The notes: generated from the sequence alone by a model not told the origin. Shown: positions 20,729 through 36,100, counted from the first letter of the stretch. The stretch: 64,000 nucleotides of DNA from Owenia fusiformis (GCA_903813345.2 CAIIXF020000010.1:14937181-15001180), one strand, 5' to 3'. Translations and numbers: made by a program.

Positions 20729-23700
20729 GATGCGTTACCATGGCGATGGAACTTCAACTTTAATGACGATCTTATACCTTTCAAATAAAATGATTTTTGA
20801 GAAACGATTTATTATTTGATGGGTTTTGCTGCTCCGTTAAGTTGCCGTTTTTTATTGTACCAGCATTGTCCATTTTGACTTTCAGTGAAGGGTTTGACTT
20901 TAAACGACCTACTCGCACTTTAAATACTGAACTCAAACACCTAACTTGTCATACAGAAGTAGATTTTCTATGAAATTATTGTTTATTCATATTCTGACAT
21001 TATTGCCATGTCCCTTATGTGTCAAAATTTGAAGTGGCAAAGTATTGTCGTTTTTTCAGTGTTCAGTTGTACCATGGGCTTTCAAGAGATGGTTGAACCG
21101 TGCGTCGGTCAGGAAGGCAGTTAATTAATTGTTTGCAGCTTTCCTAGAATTGCTGCTTTCCATATTTGAACATCCAATCTAACTGTACCAACTTTTCACA
21201 AAAGAACACAAACCTTTAATTTGGTACAAATATTGTTAAAGTAGAGACTATTCAGGGGCGCTCATATTTCAGTATTGCGCACGTTGAGATGTGCGGTGTT
21301 TGGATTTAACTTGGCTATTACTACAAAAACCGCAAGGAACAAATATAAACGGTGTGGGTACATAACAGATACTTTTACATCGATCAGAACAAAAGGTACA
21401 CTTGCACCCCGGGATTTGCACGCAAAGGGAATTATTGCTGATTTCGCGATTTATCAATTTATCATGTAAAAAGTATAAATGGAAGTGAAATAGACCTCTT
21501 AAATCAGGACTTATGACACCGACCTGTATGTAGACTTACATTGCGGAAGATATCAACGATTCCCAAAAAGCTAACACACCTGACTAAATCTAGCTTGGTA
21601 GGTACATTTAAGAACTCTATCATTAAGGTTTGAACGCATCTTAAACATTTTAAAACTGGCACTTATTGCCCATTCTAGGAAAGGACATACTATGAGTTTC
21701 AGAATGGTCAGAACCTAGCAACGATGAAAACAAAAACAGCTACAAATACTAGTATTCCCTTCACAAGATGAGCTGATGATACAAAAGTATGTTTTCATAA
21801 TATATGCAGTTTTTACCTGGTATAGGCTTACAGTGCGTCCCAAAAAACGCAACACACAAAGACATTGTAATATCACAAAACCAGTGATGATTACATCAAT
21901 TTGATTTAGTCTACCAGGAAGCCACATGTCTACTCTTTCCAATGGTATGTCAATTATTCATATACGACTACAGACCACTGAATAATCATTCCTTTGCCAA
22001 CGTGCCAAAATCTGCTCTTGACCAAGTTTTAGACATTGCAACAGTTAACAAAGAGTCACCAATGAGGTTGCTGCTCTCTGCCAGAACCAGAGGTGTGTGA
22101 CATGGAGACATAAGCCAGTCTCTGTGTGTAGAGAAATAGTGGCCATGTGAAAGGGCATGGAATGTAATCTTTCATGAGTAATCTTTCATAAAATGACAGA
22201 CAACGACTGTTTATGCCACTTCTTTTTCCATATGTTTCGTAAACTGAACCAACACAGATACTGATGAACACTTAAGTTAAATTTTCTTTTTTCTTAGTAA
22301 ATCTAAATCATAAACTTGTGCTATGTAAATCTGGTGACAAGAATTTAATCCCCAGTAACAATTACAGACCTGATTGCAAGGATCAGTTGATTGATATTTC
22401 ATAACTTGTTTAAGACGAGGGAGTACAAACAAAGCGGATCCAGAAATTAACAAGGGGGAGCAAATTTTGAGCCTGGAAAATCTTTTTGGCCCCTAAAACC
22501 AAAAATTGGAAACCATTGCTGATCCTGTATCTAAGTTTGGTGTTAAAACAAGAGGATTGTAACAGTGTAATTCATTTGACTAATCACTGTGTGTCTTGTT
22601 CTTATGGTTCAAACATTTGTTTGTTTAATTTCACTTGAGAATTTCCTTGTTTGATACACATCAAAAGTAAGGAATGATGAATCCACTGCTAGATTTGGGA
22701 TACCCCCCCCCCCTCCTCTAAGGTGGGCACATACTTATTTCTATGATTCTGCAATCCCTTATCAATGTCTAGCTATATGTCAGCCTTCGAATCTCATCAT
22801 GCACTTTATTTGGGTATATCTTTAACACATATCCAAGTAGGCCTATACATAGGGTGCATAGAATGTATGTTGACAATAGTGTTCATCAACACAATCTCAA
22901 ACACACATTGAATAGACAGTCCCAAATAAATATGACAAAAATCCTTTTTATTTGTACATGGTTCAAGTTTCAATACGATAATCCTTAATAATATTGTTTA
23001 TTTGATGTACGTGATGGAGTAAATGAAGCAATATTATTGGAGCAATCGAGTTATAAATTGAGGATCTGAATGTGTCTATTGATTTGTATATGTTTTACTT
23101 TCCTTTGTTTGGACATGACTATGTTTATATTTTGTGATGTTCTGTTGACCCTCTCAGTAAGTAAGAGAATAACGGATTGATGGCAGTAGGTTAACATCTT
23201 TTGGCATATAGTTAAAGAATGAATCAAAGAAAGTGACTAATGATTCCAAAAATGCCTCATTTATTGCCAGGCCCAAACCAAAATTTCATATTATTATAAT
23301 TAGTCTCAGTTATAATGGAGAACTTTTTGTCATAAAGATAAATGTAGATATTCAAAATCATTTATTTTTCCCAACTGCTACATAGAATGTTAATAGTATG
23401 ATGACAACAATGAAATTACAGATTCTGAGATTATGTACATGTCAACTCCCAAATAACTTTCACAATTGTCGGGACATCTTGGATCTTTTCAGAGCTAATC
23501 TTTGAATGGAAAGGACATCATAGAATATTACTTGCAGCTTTGCCACCCACTATCATATATCTGATTTTAGCTTTACTCACCTGTTACGGCGCAATTTCAA
23601 TTACGCAGTTATAAAGGTAAAGAAACAAGAACCCTAAATGTGTACATTCTGTATCAAAGATCAATGGATAGGATATTAGTATGTTGTTTTAAAGTATTAA

Positions 23701-24039
23701 CGACGTGTTATAATCGACACAGTTATTATAGTTTTATGAAAGCCATGAAATGTATACTATATAGGTTCATGCATTCACATTCATAAAACGAGTTCATTTT
23801 AAGAAAGTGAAACGCCATATTTTACATAAGGTCAGGTATGCGAATATTTGGATGATACCCGATATCCATCTTTCGAAGAATTTGATAAAAATAAAAAGAT
23901 GGTCAACATACACCTCTAAATATTCAGTATCTAAAACAAATAACGTCTATATAACAAACAACGTCTCATACATCGTTTAAAGTTTAGAATATTTTCGGCT
24001 TACATTTTCAGCGAATACAACAAAGTCAACTGTACGAAA

Positions 24040-26907
24040 ATGCCGTTATTGAAGAAAAGGGAAGATAAAAAGCAAAAAGAAGCCGACAAATATGTATGTA
24101 CGCTGGACGATGAAACAGCTAAGCGTGCTAAAGAGGAATTGGGTGAAGATCCAAAAAACAGAATGTCTCAAGTGGAAACGTTGAGGAAATGGATCGAGGA
24201 GCAGAAACATTTGAACTGTCGAACAGGTAAATGTGTAAGATATGAACACTATGTCACGTCAACTAGATCGTTTCAAGTTTAGAATATTTTCGGCTCAAAT
24301 CATGCATTTTGAAAATTCTTAAATGTCATGCTTTATTCTAAAAGAACTAACGATTTTACATATTTATGTGTCTTTTTATCCGCGTTTTAGTTATAATTTA
24401 CGCATTTTGCACTTTGAATCTGAAAAGCTCTGAATTGATCTTATATTCCCGTTGCAAGGTGTTCCACTTACAGAGGTATTCCTCTTGACAATTGTTAATA
24501 AACATGCCTTTCTTTTAGACACGACGCACCTGTTGCTTTATTTGAGATGTTGCAAATTCAGCCAGTTAATGGCAAGAAAGAAAATAGAAAACTACATGAA
24601 AGTCATGACTGAGACACCAGAATGGTTCAAAGATCTCAACCCGTCCGATCCCAGAATCCTAGCTGTTCTTGATTCAACGTAAGTTTAACAACTGTTTTGG
24701 GCTTATTTAAGGTCTAACAGCAACAAAAGTCACCGAAGGACAAAATCAATAGCCATGCCCATGCTTTACTGCGAACATCACTTTTATACCGGCAGCTCCA
24801 CCATATTCTGTTTTAGGACAATGGTTTGCCTCATACATCACATATCATTGCTCATTATCTGTCTTGCCATATTTACGGTGGCGGTGGAGCTGCCGGGGTT
24901 TTCAATATTATTGATCAAATAATGCAATTATACATATATGAATATCCTTGCAATTGAGTTTTAGGTGTTCATACCTATAGAAGCAATATAACATTTACAA
25001 TTCATGTTCTTTATTCATTGTTTTTAGGTTTGTTTTTCCTCTCCCGGGTTATGATGATCTTGGAAGGAAAGTCGTTTTCTTTAGAACGGGTTAGTTCATT
25101 TCACAATTCCATCATCTAAATGTTAAATCCATCCATGCCATCATCGTTCAATACACATGATACAAGTAAGTATTACAGTTGTTAGGATTAGAAATTGGCC
25201 TCTTTGAAAAATGCAAGAAATATTGTGCGATTTGTGATTTTAATCTTCTGTAATGATAAACAATCGTTCATGTTTTCAGGAAAATTCTTCGAGATCAGTG
25301 CCAAGTTCAACAAGCATGACGTATTTAGAGCGTGTATTATGCTAATTGCATTCGTGAATCGGGACGAGCAGACCCAAGTGAATGGAGTCGTGTATCTGAC
25401 AGACAATTCCGGGATGGAAATGAAACACATAAACTATTTTGGGGTGGAGAATTACCTTAAAGCACTAAAGATCTGGCAGAACAGTTTCCCGGGGAGATAC
25501 AAGGAGTTCCATTATTACAACCCAGGGGTCGCTTTCTCCGCTTTCATGCAAATGGCCAAGTCAGTCATGCCTGACAAAGTGAAAAAGAGAGTGAGTAAAA
25601 TTGGACATCGGAAAGTCAACAGAAAGAATGAGTTTTCAATAATTATTTCTCAAATATTATTCTCCATTGAACTCGTTATATTGTGGCCTTTTTAAACAAA
25701 ATATTATAACATGTTGTCTCCGCCTTGATCCTGGTCGCAAACATTTGTTTAACATACACTAGAGTAAAGTGGAATTCCATCCTCTGTCTATCACCCATTA
25801 CGTGTGTCATACAATCTCTCTTTGATTTTTGTATCAGAGTCCCTCTTTATCTAAAGTTTGTATTTTACGTAACTAAACTCTGTGAAAAATGCATTTACCC
25901 CTGGTTCACCAACCCTTCAGTGTAAAATGCATTTATATCTGCTTCACCCCACCCTCTGTGAAATATACACTTACCCTGCTATACACCACCTCTCAGTTTA
26001 GCATTTATTCCTGCTTCGCTTTACCCCTTGATGTGAAATGCATTTACCCAGTTTCACATTACCCCTCAGCATAAAATGCATTTACCTCTCCTTCACCCCA
26101 CCTTCAGTGTAAAATAAATTTATCTGCATTTATCTCTGCTTAATATCACCCCTTGAAGAAAAATGCATTTACTCTGTTTCACATGTTTTTCTGTTTCTTT
26201 TTTTAATGCATTTACATCTGCTTCGCCCCACCCCTATGTGTAAAATACATTGACACTGCTTCTCAATACAGTCACCCCTCTTTCTAAAATGCACCCACTC
26301 CCGTTTCACACTACCCTTTTGAAGAACATGCTCAATATTGTGTAATTGACAGATGATCAGCTTTATGTGTTTATGTATGTTTTAGCTGTTCATCCATGGC
26401 AGCAACATGGAGGATGTCTACAAGGTGATACCAATGAAGATGCTACCTGATGACTACCTGCCAGATGAGTATGATGGACCATCGCCTGGCACTGTCAAAC
26501 AAATCATAGGTATTGGTTACCATTTAGTTCACTTAATATTTTGTGTAAAATACAAAATGGGCATTTCAAGTTATGAATAAGATATGATGAAAGCTGTTTT
26601 ATTTGTTGACAAATAACTAATCTAGTACTGAAGTGGAATTTTGAAAATTTGTTAGTAGTCTTACTAGTGCTACTTGTACTAGTTTCTTTTTTCCCACTAA
26701 ACATTGCACCTCAAAGTACATGTACAGAGATAAAGCAAGACTGACTTGTTACAATCTTTATTTCCAGAAAAATTGAAAAAAGATGTGAACCAAGCCGACT
26801 TTAAGAAAGAAATCATGGACGACACAAGTGGCAAATATTTCTATGATAAAAGCGCTAAGTCAGAGGAAGTTCCGCAGGCTTCTTTTAGAAAACTTAACAT
26901 AGACTAA
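24040..26907 (+). CDS. CRAL-TRIO domain lipid-binding protein (TTPA/RLBP1/clavesin group)
   Basis: Predicted cytosolic carrier of a hydrophobic ligand (tocopherol, retinoid or phosphoinositide in relatives). Six exons: 24040-24226, 24519-24678, 25028-25089, 25280-25590, 26386-26509, 26768-26907; all phases close, 327 residues. The N-terminal CRAL-TRIO-N helix region is at about 20-90 (ETAKRAKEELGEDPKNRMSQ, RKWIEEQ, HLLLYLRCCKFS). The lipid pocket domain is at about 105-270 (PGYDDLGRKVVFFR, NGVVYLTDNSGMEMKHI, the strand FHYYNPGVAFSAFM, LFIHGSNMEDVYKVIP and LPDEYDG). After it comes a lysine-rich tail. Intron 3 uses a weak donor (GTTAGT). The real mRNA may have a 5' noncoding exon, since an acceptor-like TTTTCAG ends at 24011. 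The ligand cannot be told from sequence. Confidence 0.92.
24789..24896. repeat. Short inverted repeat in CRAL-TRIO intron 2
   Basis: CCGGCAGCTCCACC and GGTGGAGCTGCCGG face each other across about 80 bp, probably a small MITE or its remnant. Confidence 0.55.
25885..26330 (+). repeat. Degenerate minisatellite, about 40-46 bp unit
   Basis: Roughly nine imperfect copies of AAATGCATTTACCCCTGCTT followed by CACCCCACCCTTCAGTGT, in CRAL-TRIO intron 4. Confidence 0.75.
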
Positions 26908-29900
26908 CACCATAAACTATACACGCATGTGTTGTTTGTCAAACTTGGATGATTGTCGAATCTTCAGAAACAGGCAGGATACATTGTATATGTCTGACTG
27001 ACCAATCAGCAATAATTTTCAGTGCCACCATTTTAGCTCTATATAAAATGTAGTAAGGCATCTTGTTGAACAACAAGGGCACACATGGTCAATCAAAGAA
27101 AAATATCACATGCTGCTGTTTTAACTGATTGTTTGAAGATTTTATTTGCACACTGAATTCATGTAAATAAACACAACACAACACATTAAATATTGGAGGA
27201 CCTTGTCTGTAGTCTCAGAGTATTATTGGCTCCTCTTGGTATGCATTGAATCAGCTGTGACCTTCATTATGTAAATAGTGAACATTTGAAGGATGTTAAA
27301 AATCATGTATACATTATGAGCTATTTATGCCTTCTCTACAATATTGTCCACAGATCTGGATACAAGTCAAATGCATGATCCTCATTCAGTGACTTCTCAA
27401 ACAAAACCCCAATGCTCATTACATATTTGTATAAGATAAGGCTAATACCTAAGAGTAAATAAAAAGATATGTTCCAAATGTTGAAAGAAGGCTAAACCAA
27501 TACCTATCCATTAGTGAAGTGGGGATTTGAGCCTGGTATGCTAATATATTACAATGTGCTTCATTCAAGATACATCAGCAATTTTTGTAAAGATTCTGAC
27601 TTGTTATGGCCCCATGGGCACTTAACTGAAATCACTGCTATTTTGCTCTGGGAAATTGAGAAGGAATAACTTTCCTTACGTTTGTCTGTTCAAATCTATC
27701 AATTATGAGTTCTGAAATAATGTTGTATTTCAATATACATGTAGTTGTTACTGACTGAGAATATTTGTGTATGTGAAGCTTATTGGCTTATAAGGTATTC
27801 AAACTAATTTTAGTGTGTTTTCACTAGATTATCTTATTTATTAAAATCACATAAACATTTTTTTTTAACTTTGAAGACACCCCAAAGATATATAGATACA
27901 TATATCACTTGTTAACATCATATCCATTGAAAATGTGCCACACCCATTTGTATATTAAAAATACAGAATGAACAATGTTGTTGTAATCATGTTGTGTATT
28001 TCATGTTGTACATACATGTTGTGTAGACCTATTTGAAAACATAATAATCCTTTACCAATACATACTGCACAGTTTCAATAAACAAATATAAATAATTAAA
28101 ATATACTGAGTGAACACTGTAATTGCAAAATATTGAACATGTATTTTTGATATACTTCACCTACAGGAATTCACAAAAACTACAAAATTTTCCACCTCAT
28201 ATTGTTCAACTAATTACACCAAAATCAATACTGCAATGTTTTATTCTGTGCAAAGTTTGACTATATTTTGTTCAACCATTAAAGTGGTTTAAACTTTACA
28301 CGGAGCTTTTAAGGACTAAGCTCTTCATCATATTCAATCAAGTTCCAGTTGATTTTGATATGAGCCCAAATTCATGATCACCATCTTTCAGTATGTATCA
28401 TAAGCTTTCCTGATTTGTGCATTTGAGTACATGTAATTAGAGCAAATCCACTTTTTCCCAAGATAACTTACATTTACATATAAATGAAGGATATGGAACC
28501 TTTAGATTTTTAAAGTGCAAAAATTGTGAATCATTATATAAATAAATATAATCACCTATACATACTGCAAATTCCAATATAAATAATATTGAACATAATT
28601 GTAATAATATTACACAATTATTTGTTGATGATTGATAGAATACATACTTGTGTGGTTAATAAATACATAGATACATTATTTACTGGGGGATTAAATATAG
28701 GTTTAATTACCCAAAATTATTCCCCAGGAATTTAAAATACAGCATGAGCTTAACATTTCAAAAGATAGCGGAAATGTTTTTTTGGTAAAGCACCGGGGCT
28801 TGACATTTTACCAGAAAATATCAAGAATTTCCCATAAGAATTCTTTCTCAGACAAGCTTTACAAAAATGGCATTTCATCAAAATGAGACATTCCAACCCG
28901 ATCATAATAAAATGCAAAGGTTAGTATCTAAGTCTACTGTTGGTACAAATTGCAGGCTATAAGTGTATGTTGTATAGTGACTTTTTAAATTAAATCTTTG
29001 GATTATATTAGAATCAGACATACAGCCTGGGCTACTTTCATTTATATGTATACAGCTAGTTTAAAAATCATAGCAATTATTACAAGATGCTTTTAACAAA
29101 TGTAAAAGTACATAATACTGATGTATAATATAAATATATATAACAAGGCATCAACATGCAGAATATCACCACCTGCCATTTGGTACAGACACTAAATGTC
29201 AAACGCCATTGATAAAAAAGATGTAAACTGTAACAATATGTCACCATTTCTGGTGGTGACATAAGAATTACCTTGACAGTACTAGTGCATTGATTACTAA
29301 TCCTGACCTTTTGGATTGAATATATTATGAGTCCATGATTAGATCAAGAAGTTACAGTACTTCTATGGAACTGTCAATTTGATAACGTATAATGTTATAA
29401 AAATGTATTAGAGATGTTATGTTTCATTTAAGTTCAAAACTCAAAAAATAATATAATATGATTGTACAGGCACTAACCAGATTTCATTATGGCAAGAGCT
29501 TTTCAGGATACATGTTGAACTAATCATACCAAGGGGTTCCAATACATGTACATGTAATGTAAGAACACATATCCCCTCACTGAGCAAATTCACAATATAA
29601 TGAGGTCTGGTTAGTATCTGTGTTAATTATAAAAACTTGTATTCAAAGACACTTAAATGTGTCTAAAGACAGTAAAAGAGTTCTGCTTGAAAAATGTGAA
29701 ATGTGCAAAAGGCAATATGTGCAACAAATGTTTAGTTTTAAAGTGTCAGTATGCTGTTTTTAGCGCTATTTTTATGAGTAGTACACCACCACGGGAATAT
29801 GAGTTGAGTGAAGAGAAAAACGAGCCTTTAGGGTCTGGGTTTCAGAAAAATTGTAATTTGGTTGTATTTAAAGTGTATTTGCAACCATCTGGTACACCTG

Positions 29901-30157
29901 TGCTTACCAGGCATAACAAACACTACACCCATGGAATCATTTCAAACTGATTTTACGTATTCACATTTATATTTTTGCTTTGCCCATATTTAATCTGATT
30001 CTAATTTCTTATTGATGAATAAAACCATTTCGATGAATAACTAAGAATTGAAAAACAACTTAGCAGTGAAAAATCAATTCACATCATCACGTCTTAATGT
30101 TACGATTATTGCCTGGCCCCTATTTCTAATCCTCCATTGTTATTACAATAACAATCA
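26908..30157. other. Spacer between convergent CRAL-TRIO and TBCEL genes
   Basis: Very AT-rich. AATAAA at about 27166 is a likely poly(A) signal for the CRAL-TRIO gene. Apart from a pearl-like copy at 29142-29264, I see nothing coding; an open frame at 29657-29950 shows no recognisable domain. Confidence 0.6.
29142..29264 (-). mobile_element. Short pearl-like element, minus orientation
   Basis: Starts AACAAGGCATCAACATGCAG, continues with ATCACCACCTGCC and ends GGTGGTGACATAA, the reverse of the 5099-5256 copy. Hairpin TCACCATTTCTGGTGGTGA at the 5' terminus. No tandem core. Confidence 0.72.
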
Positions 30158-33100
30158 TTAATGCTTTGGTATAATCAAAAATTCGTCTCCATCTCCTACA
30201 TTGCGAATCGTGAGTGATGGAAATTTCAGTTCTTCAAAGTGGCTGTCAGCACCCTTATAGAAAAGTCTCATGCTTTTAGCTGGAATACCAGCAAACTTAA
30301 CTAAATGTTTCTTGAGTTCACCAACAGTCTGTTTTTCACTGATTTGCATTATAGTTTCTTTACGAGTTAATGCAACATCATCTTCCTCTGGCTCTAGGAT
30401 AACTTTCACTGTGGGGTCAGGTAGTGTGAGATCAACTTCAACAAGCGCATCCAGTTTGCCATGTTTTGCTTCAAGCTCATCAAACCTAAAGAAGCACCAT
30501 AATTTAGTTTGATGAACAAGTAATGTATTAATGCAGACTTTTGGGCTTAACGAATGCTTTAATTTTAGATAGAGCTGCAAGTACAGGGTCAGGTACTATA
30601 TAGTAAACCTGTGTACATGTACAGGGTGGGCCAAAAAAAACCAATACCCAACTTCAAATCAGGATAAAAATAGTTACATTCAATATGGTACATTGACTTA
30701 CATAACATTTCCTTATTTAATACATTAGTTTCAATGTTTCACAACAAAATACCGATTGATGATTATGATGATTATATTTAATGCAGAGAAAGAAATGTAG
30801 GAGGTGTTAGAGTATGTAAATTTCAATATGGGAAGCGCACAGTGCATTCATTATAGAGAATATGGTACATGCATGCAATTAGCGAGAAATTTCATACCCC
30901 TTTTTTCATTTTATATGCAAGTCTCTGAAAATCTCACAAAAAACGAGATTTAGCGTGATTTCAAAAGCTGTATGGAAACTTTAATATTGCTTCAACACGA
31001 TTTTGTTTGGTTCAATATCAAATACAGTAAAACCTGTCATAGTGACCACATATCAATTGGACACTTGTCCATGGTGAAGACCATCTTTTGAAGCATACAC
31101 CATGTGAGAACACTTTTTTGACTTTGAGGTGTTTACTATACCCAGGTTTTACTGTATGAATGTACTCTTACTTTGATGGTTTAATATCTTTTTCCATGTA
31201 ATATCTAATAAAAGCCCTCTCTGCATCCTCCCGTTCATCATTCTTTATTAATATTGTACTACCATTAAGCCGCAAAATCCTTTCGGGGAGAACAGCGATC
31301 ACAAATTGACGACGAATCTTTTCATTATAATCCTGAAAATTTAGAAATATTCGGATCATAGATTTTGATAGACATGCATTCGATATTTGATTTGTACTTT
31401 AATAGCCAGTGTAACACGGAAACCTGAAAAAAGTTTTTTGCCATTACAAATTTTCAGACAATTCTAGTAACTTCTGAGAGCTATTTTTGCATTGAAATTC
31501 CATTAACTCAGGGAAAAGATTTTGATTTTTCTTGACTATAGGAACCCCGGTTGTTTTAGGTTTGCAAATACTAAAAAGTGATATTTTGATCACTCCACCT
31601 CCACATACACAGTAAAACCTGTATAACCAAACATCTGGCTTGTCCGAACAGCTTTCAATCAGTATATTTTTTCTGGTAACATTTTTCCCCCCTTTCCAAT
31701 GTTCATAAAAATTGAAATCTGAACACATCCTAATTTGAACAGTGAACACTCATATTTGAAAAATTAACATGTCTAATCTGAACACTTTCGAAAAAATATC
31801 ATACTTACTAAATTGCTCAAATATTTTCAATTTAACACAGATTAGTTATGATATCAAAACTTTTGAAAAAACATAAAATGGTCTCAATCATAATGGGTCT
31901 TTTCTAGCATGTTTTATTCATTTTTAAAAAGCCATAACGATATGTGGTCAGTAGGAATATTAATATTCATTGAGAATACATTATTTTCTTCAAAATCAAG
32001 AACCTTGTGGATGCAATAATTTTAACACCTCCTCATTCTAATGCCTTAAGCCAGTCCCAAAGGCATTTGGATTAGACAGGTTAACTGTACAAACAGATTA
32101 CATAGCTATAAGTAGATTCTTAGATTATGAATTTTCAGGGTGTAATCAAGATCTAGTAAATCTAATAAATCTACTAAAAAAAGTTGAGCAAATTGAGTTT
32201 ATTACTTTAATTAAACCTCAATTTTATCTTTTTATTGAAAAATGTCTTCATCGATATTTTCAGTAATTTTGGTAGGCAGTTGCCTTGCTTGCTCCGTGAC
32301 AAGCTAGCAACACCCCTAGTTTATGCCATTGATGACTAAATTAGATAATTAATCAAAAATATTACCTCAAGCAATGGGATACCAAGCAGTTTGACATCAA
32401 TCAATTTTGGAAAGTAGTTCAACTTCTCTAATTCTGACCATTCTTTAATTAGGTTCTTAGATATGGAGAGGCACTGTATATTACACAGTGATGCTGCAAT
32501 CTCAGCTTCTGATGGGAGAGTCTCTATTTGATTTTCGGCCATGACTAGAGTCTGAAGATTTGGAAACATGGATCCAATTTTGCAAACTTCTGTGAAATCT
32601 GTGAATTTGTTTCCATTAATATGAAGAGTTTTTAGACTGGGATATGTGTGAGCATTGTCATTGTTGATGACTGAGTAGTTGTTCAGGCTAAGATGCAGCT
32701 CTTCTAAGCTGAAAGACAAAAAGACAAAAAAGATTTTTGAGCTTGCTTGGCCATATCATGGCGAGCTTAGCGATATGTTTAGCTCAATGTGTATCCTCAA
32801 TTTCTCATGGTATGTTGCGGTTTGGTTGGCACCTATGCAAAATACAACACCTCAATATAAAACATATATTCTTCTGCCTCAATAGTTAATTTTAACCTGT
32901 TACATTGGTGAATCTTAAAATATGGAAAAGTCATAATAAAAATAATTCAAAAGACAATTAAAGAGTTGCATGTAATTACGTAGTAGGGCAACTACTTTAA
33001 CCTAAAATACCAGTATAAAAATCCAATACTTTGGCATGACATGATTGTGGCGCTTTCAAAAAATGTTCAATATTGTTGTTAATGTATCAAATACCGCAAT

Positions 33101-36100
33101 GTACCACTGCCTTGACACATCATTTTCTGACTATAACAGCTGGTTTCACAGTTTTTATTGATACAATCTTAATGATCTAAAGTGTAGCTTTTGTGGTCAT
33201 TTATGCAATTGAATACAAAATAAATGCAAAGGAGTGGTATCGATTCAGTTCACCATATAGATACCTATCCTTTAATACAAAATAAATGCTTATAGGCATT
33301 GTAGGCAAAATTGACAATAAATAAAACCACGATTTTCCATTTACATGTTTTAATTGAAATGGGGGATCAAAGGGTAATATCTAAAGAGTAGAGAAGTTCA
33401 AGAAGCTGACTTCTTGAATAGAGTTGAGCCTTCATGTACACTTACCAGGTGAAAGTATTGAGCAGTAGTGATTCAACTGTTGACCATGCTATCTGGGTGT
33501 TATTCAGTATAAGGTGGGTGATATTGCTGAACACCTGATTGTTATCATAATTAACACTGTGGTCCAGCAGATTGGAAGACAAATTGACAAAATGTAGAGA
33601 TCCCATACATTTCAACATGGAGAACACCTGCAATATACAATTTAACATACTGTATTTAACATACAGTATTCATCTGTTGTTAATTTTCATTATTTATTAA
33701 TTAATTAATGAAGCGTGTCTCCTCAAACTGTGCAAATAAGTCAATATTTTGTAACTATATTACAATATCAGTACAGGCCCATAGCCAGCTATTGCCAAAG
33801 GGGTTCACTTTTCAAAAGATTCCAGCAGGGTTGGGTTCACATTTGACAACTTTGACCCAAAATCCCTTGACACTTTCTCATAATGCTGAACTCTATGATT
33901 TTGAAAGAAACCCCTGGCTACGTGCCTGTAGTACATGTACTAGTACTTTATTCTATGTACTCAAAAGGGCAGTTTATATAAATCTGACCCTTAAACCAGA
34001 AAGAGATCCAAGACGTCATTTCCATTGTTCTCTGCATGTTTTCGCGTAGTAATCTACGGTGATTAGCCCGCGCGATTTTCGCATGAATGCACCCATTTTT
34101 ACACGACTGTATCTCCTTCACTTATATAGGTTTTTCATAAAATTAAGGGTTTTGGAAAGCTTATATCAAGTACTTTCAGATGGTTTTTCTCATTTTTTAA
34201 TCATATTAATGGTCAAGACTCCATAGATAAAATCGCAACCCCCCCAAAAAAGATTTTACTTCATAATGCTGAAACTTACATCTATCTACATCTAATCTTA
34301 ATATTTAATTGTTATGGTACAAACATTGTTTCTGAAGTAGACTAAGATATCAATACTTAAAAAATAGCTCACCAAGTAAGCAGTGTTCAAAATTGAATTT
34401 ATTACTCAAACAAGAAAATAAATTGATTTTTTCAAACAATTGATGATTAACAATGATATCAAATAGAACATAAATTATACATACATCTTCCCATGATGTG
34501 AATTTATTCTGTGCAACATCAAGTTCCCTTACTCTGCAACATAACTGTGACAATTCAGCATCGTCCCCAGGGCAGCTGATGTTCATGTAATTTAATGCAA
34601 GACACTGGGGTATTGGCAACATTCCTGGGACTGAAAGAGATCAAGAAAGGTGCTGATAAAGACAAGATGGACACAAGCAATATTCAAACTTGGGCATTGT
34701 ACCCCCGGATTGTCCCATCCTCCAAAGCAAGTATCCAGAATCTGTTCCTCCTCCCCTCCCCTTTGGGGGAAAGAAGATATTCTGGATCTTGAGAGTCCGG
34801 GGATTAGAGGAGGACATTGCCTATGCAAACACAAAATGTATGAACTATTCCTATAACCATGTTACATGTACATTTTAGGTCACTGTTGATTGATTCAGGC
34901 TAAATCCAAGTTTCCTATCAACGCTATACAGGGTGGGCCAAAAAAACGCCACTTTTTTTTCAAGACACTATAACCTTTTTATTTTCCAACCTACATACCG
35001 TATTCTCTGTAATTAGCGCCCAGGGCGTTTAGAAAATTGAAAATACATTATTTAGACCATTCTAATAAGCGCCCATGTATGAAAGAAATCAGAAATCCCG
35101 AGGAATTTCATGTATGGCAATTTTTCTTGACAAGAATGCATTTTCTTCAACATATTTTTATAATAATATGACAAGTGCTGTTATTGGAGAGAATACGGTA
35201 AAGATCGCTTAGACAATATTGACAGTGGTTGAAGACCCGTCTATGTCTAATTTATTTCCGGCACGCCCACTTTGTCATTATCGCCGATTACCTTCAATAT
35301 TTCCACTAGAGACTGCTGGATATCGATCTAAAGTTATACATTATTTCTAATTTGATGAGAGATCATCATTATTCATGCAAAAGTCGTGTAAAAGTCGAGA
35401 AACATTAAAAAGAAACCAGAAAGTTCACGACCTTGACATGCGCAGAACATCTGCGCAGTAGCTTTTGAAATTTCTGAATGCCGATAAAGAACAATTCCTT
35501 CATTCATTATGGACTATTTGGAGACAATATTAGCATGGTATGGTGTGGGAAGCACCCATCGATAGATATGTATCGAGAGGATGCATAGAATTACAAAACG
35601 CGTCGTGTTTACAGCAGTTTTAGGGTAAGTACTCTATTATCGCCCGCTCCTGGATTTTGAGAAATATTTTTTTCCTGATATATTCTTCAATTCTTGTTGA
35701 TTCCTCGATGTTTCTTGAACTTTGTGAAGCGGGGTGGGCGCTTATTAGAGAGTGGGCGGTAATTACAGAGAATACGGTACCCCAAATTTTGCAGTTATAT
35801 AGTGCCAAGGGTTCTTAGTAATAATATAATGTAACAAGTCCTTCAACTGGGATTATATTTGATCTAAAAGAGGAGTTCAATTGGTCTGCCACCCTATTTG
35901 ATGATAGATTTTAGTTTAAGTCACCTTGCTGATATAGCAGTATCAATGAAATGTTAGCTATATTTTTTTCAACGTGTCTTAATTGCCAGCTTTAGTTGAG
36001 CAATTTTTTAGATTGGGTGCCTTCATACCATCTCCTGGAGACCTTCCCATACCCTATACTCACTGGGGTTTGCATTAGGGCTATTAGCTTGGCGGTCATC

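Larger units (their letters stand above)
18266..24011. other. DPAGT1 3' region and spacer to the CRAL-TRIO gene
   Basis: No coding exon recognised on either strand. AATAAA words at about 18932 and 19123 are possible DPAGT1 poly(A) signals. It contains a 17-bp tandem repeat (18826-18900), a 26-bp tandem repeat (20221-20299), a foldback MITE (20399-20728) and a one-ended fragment of the GGATCCAG MITE (about 22436-22510). Confidence 0.6.

Noticed and set aside
29657-29950. 97-codon open frame with several cysteines
   Set aside because: Cysteines are unevenly spaced, no start context or family resemblance; more likely chance.
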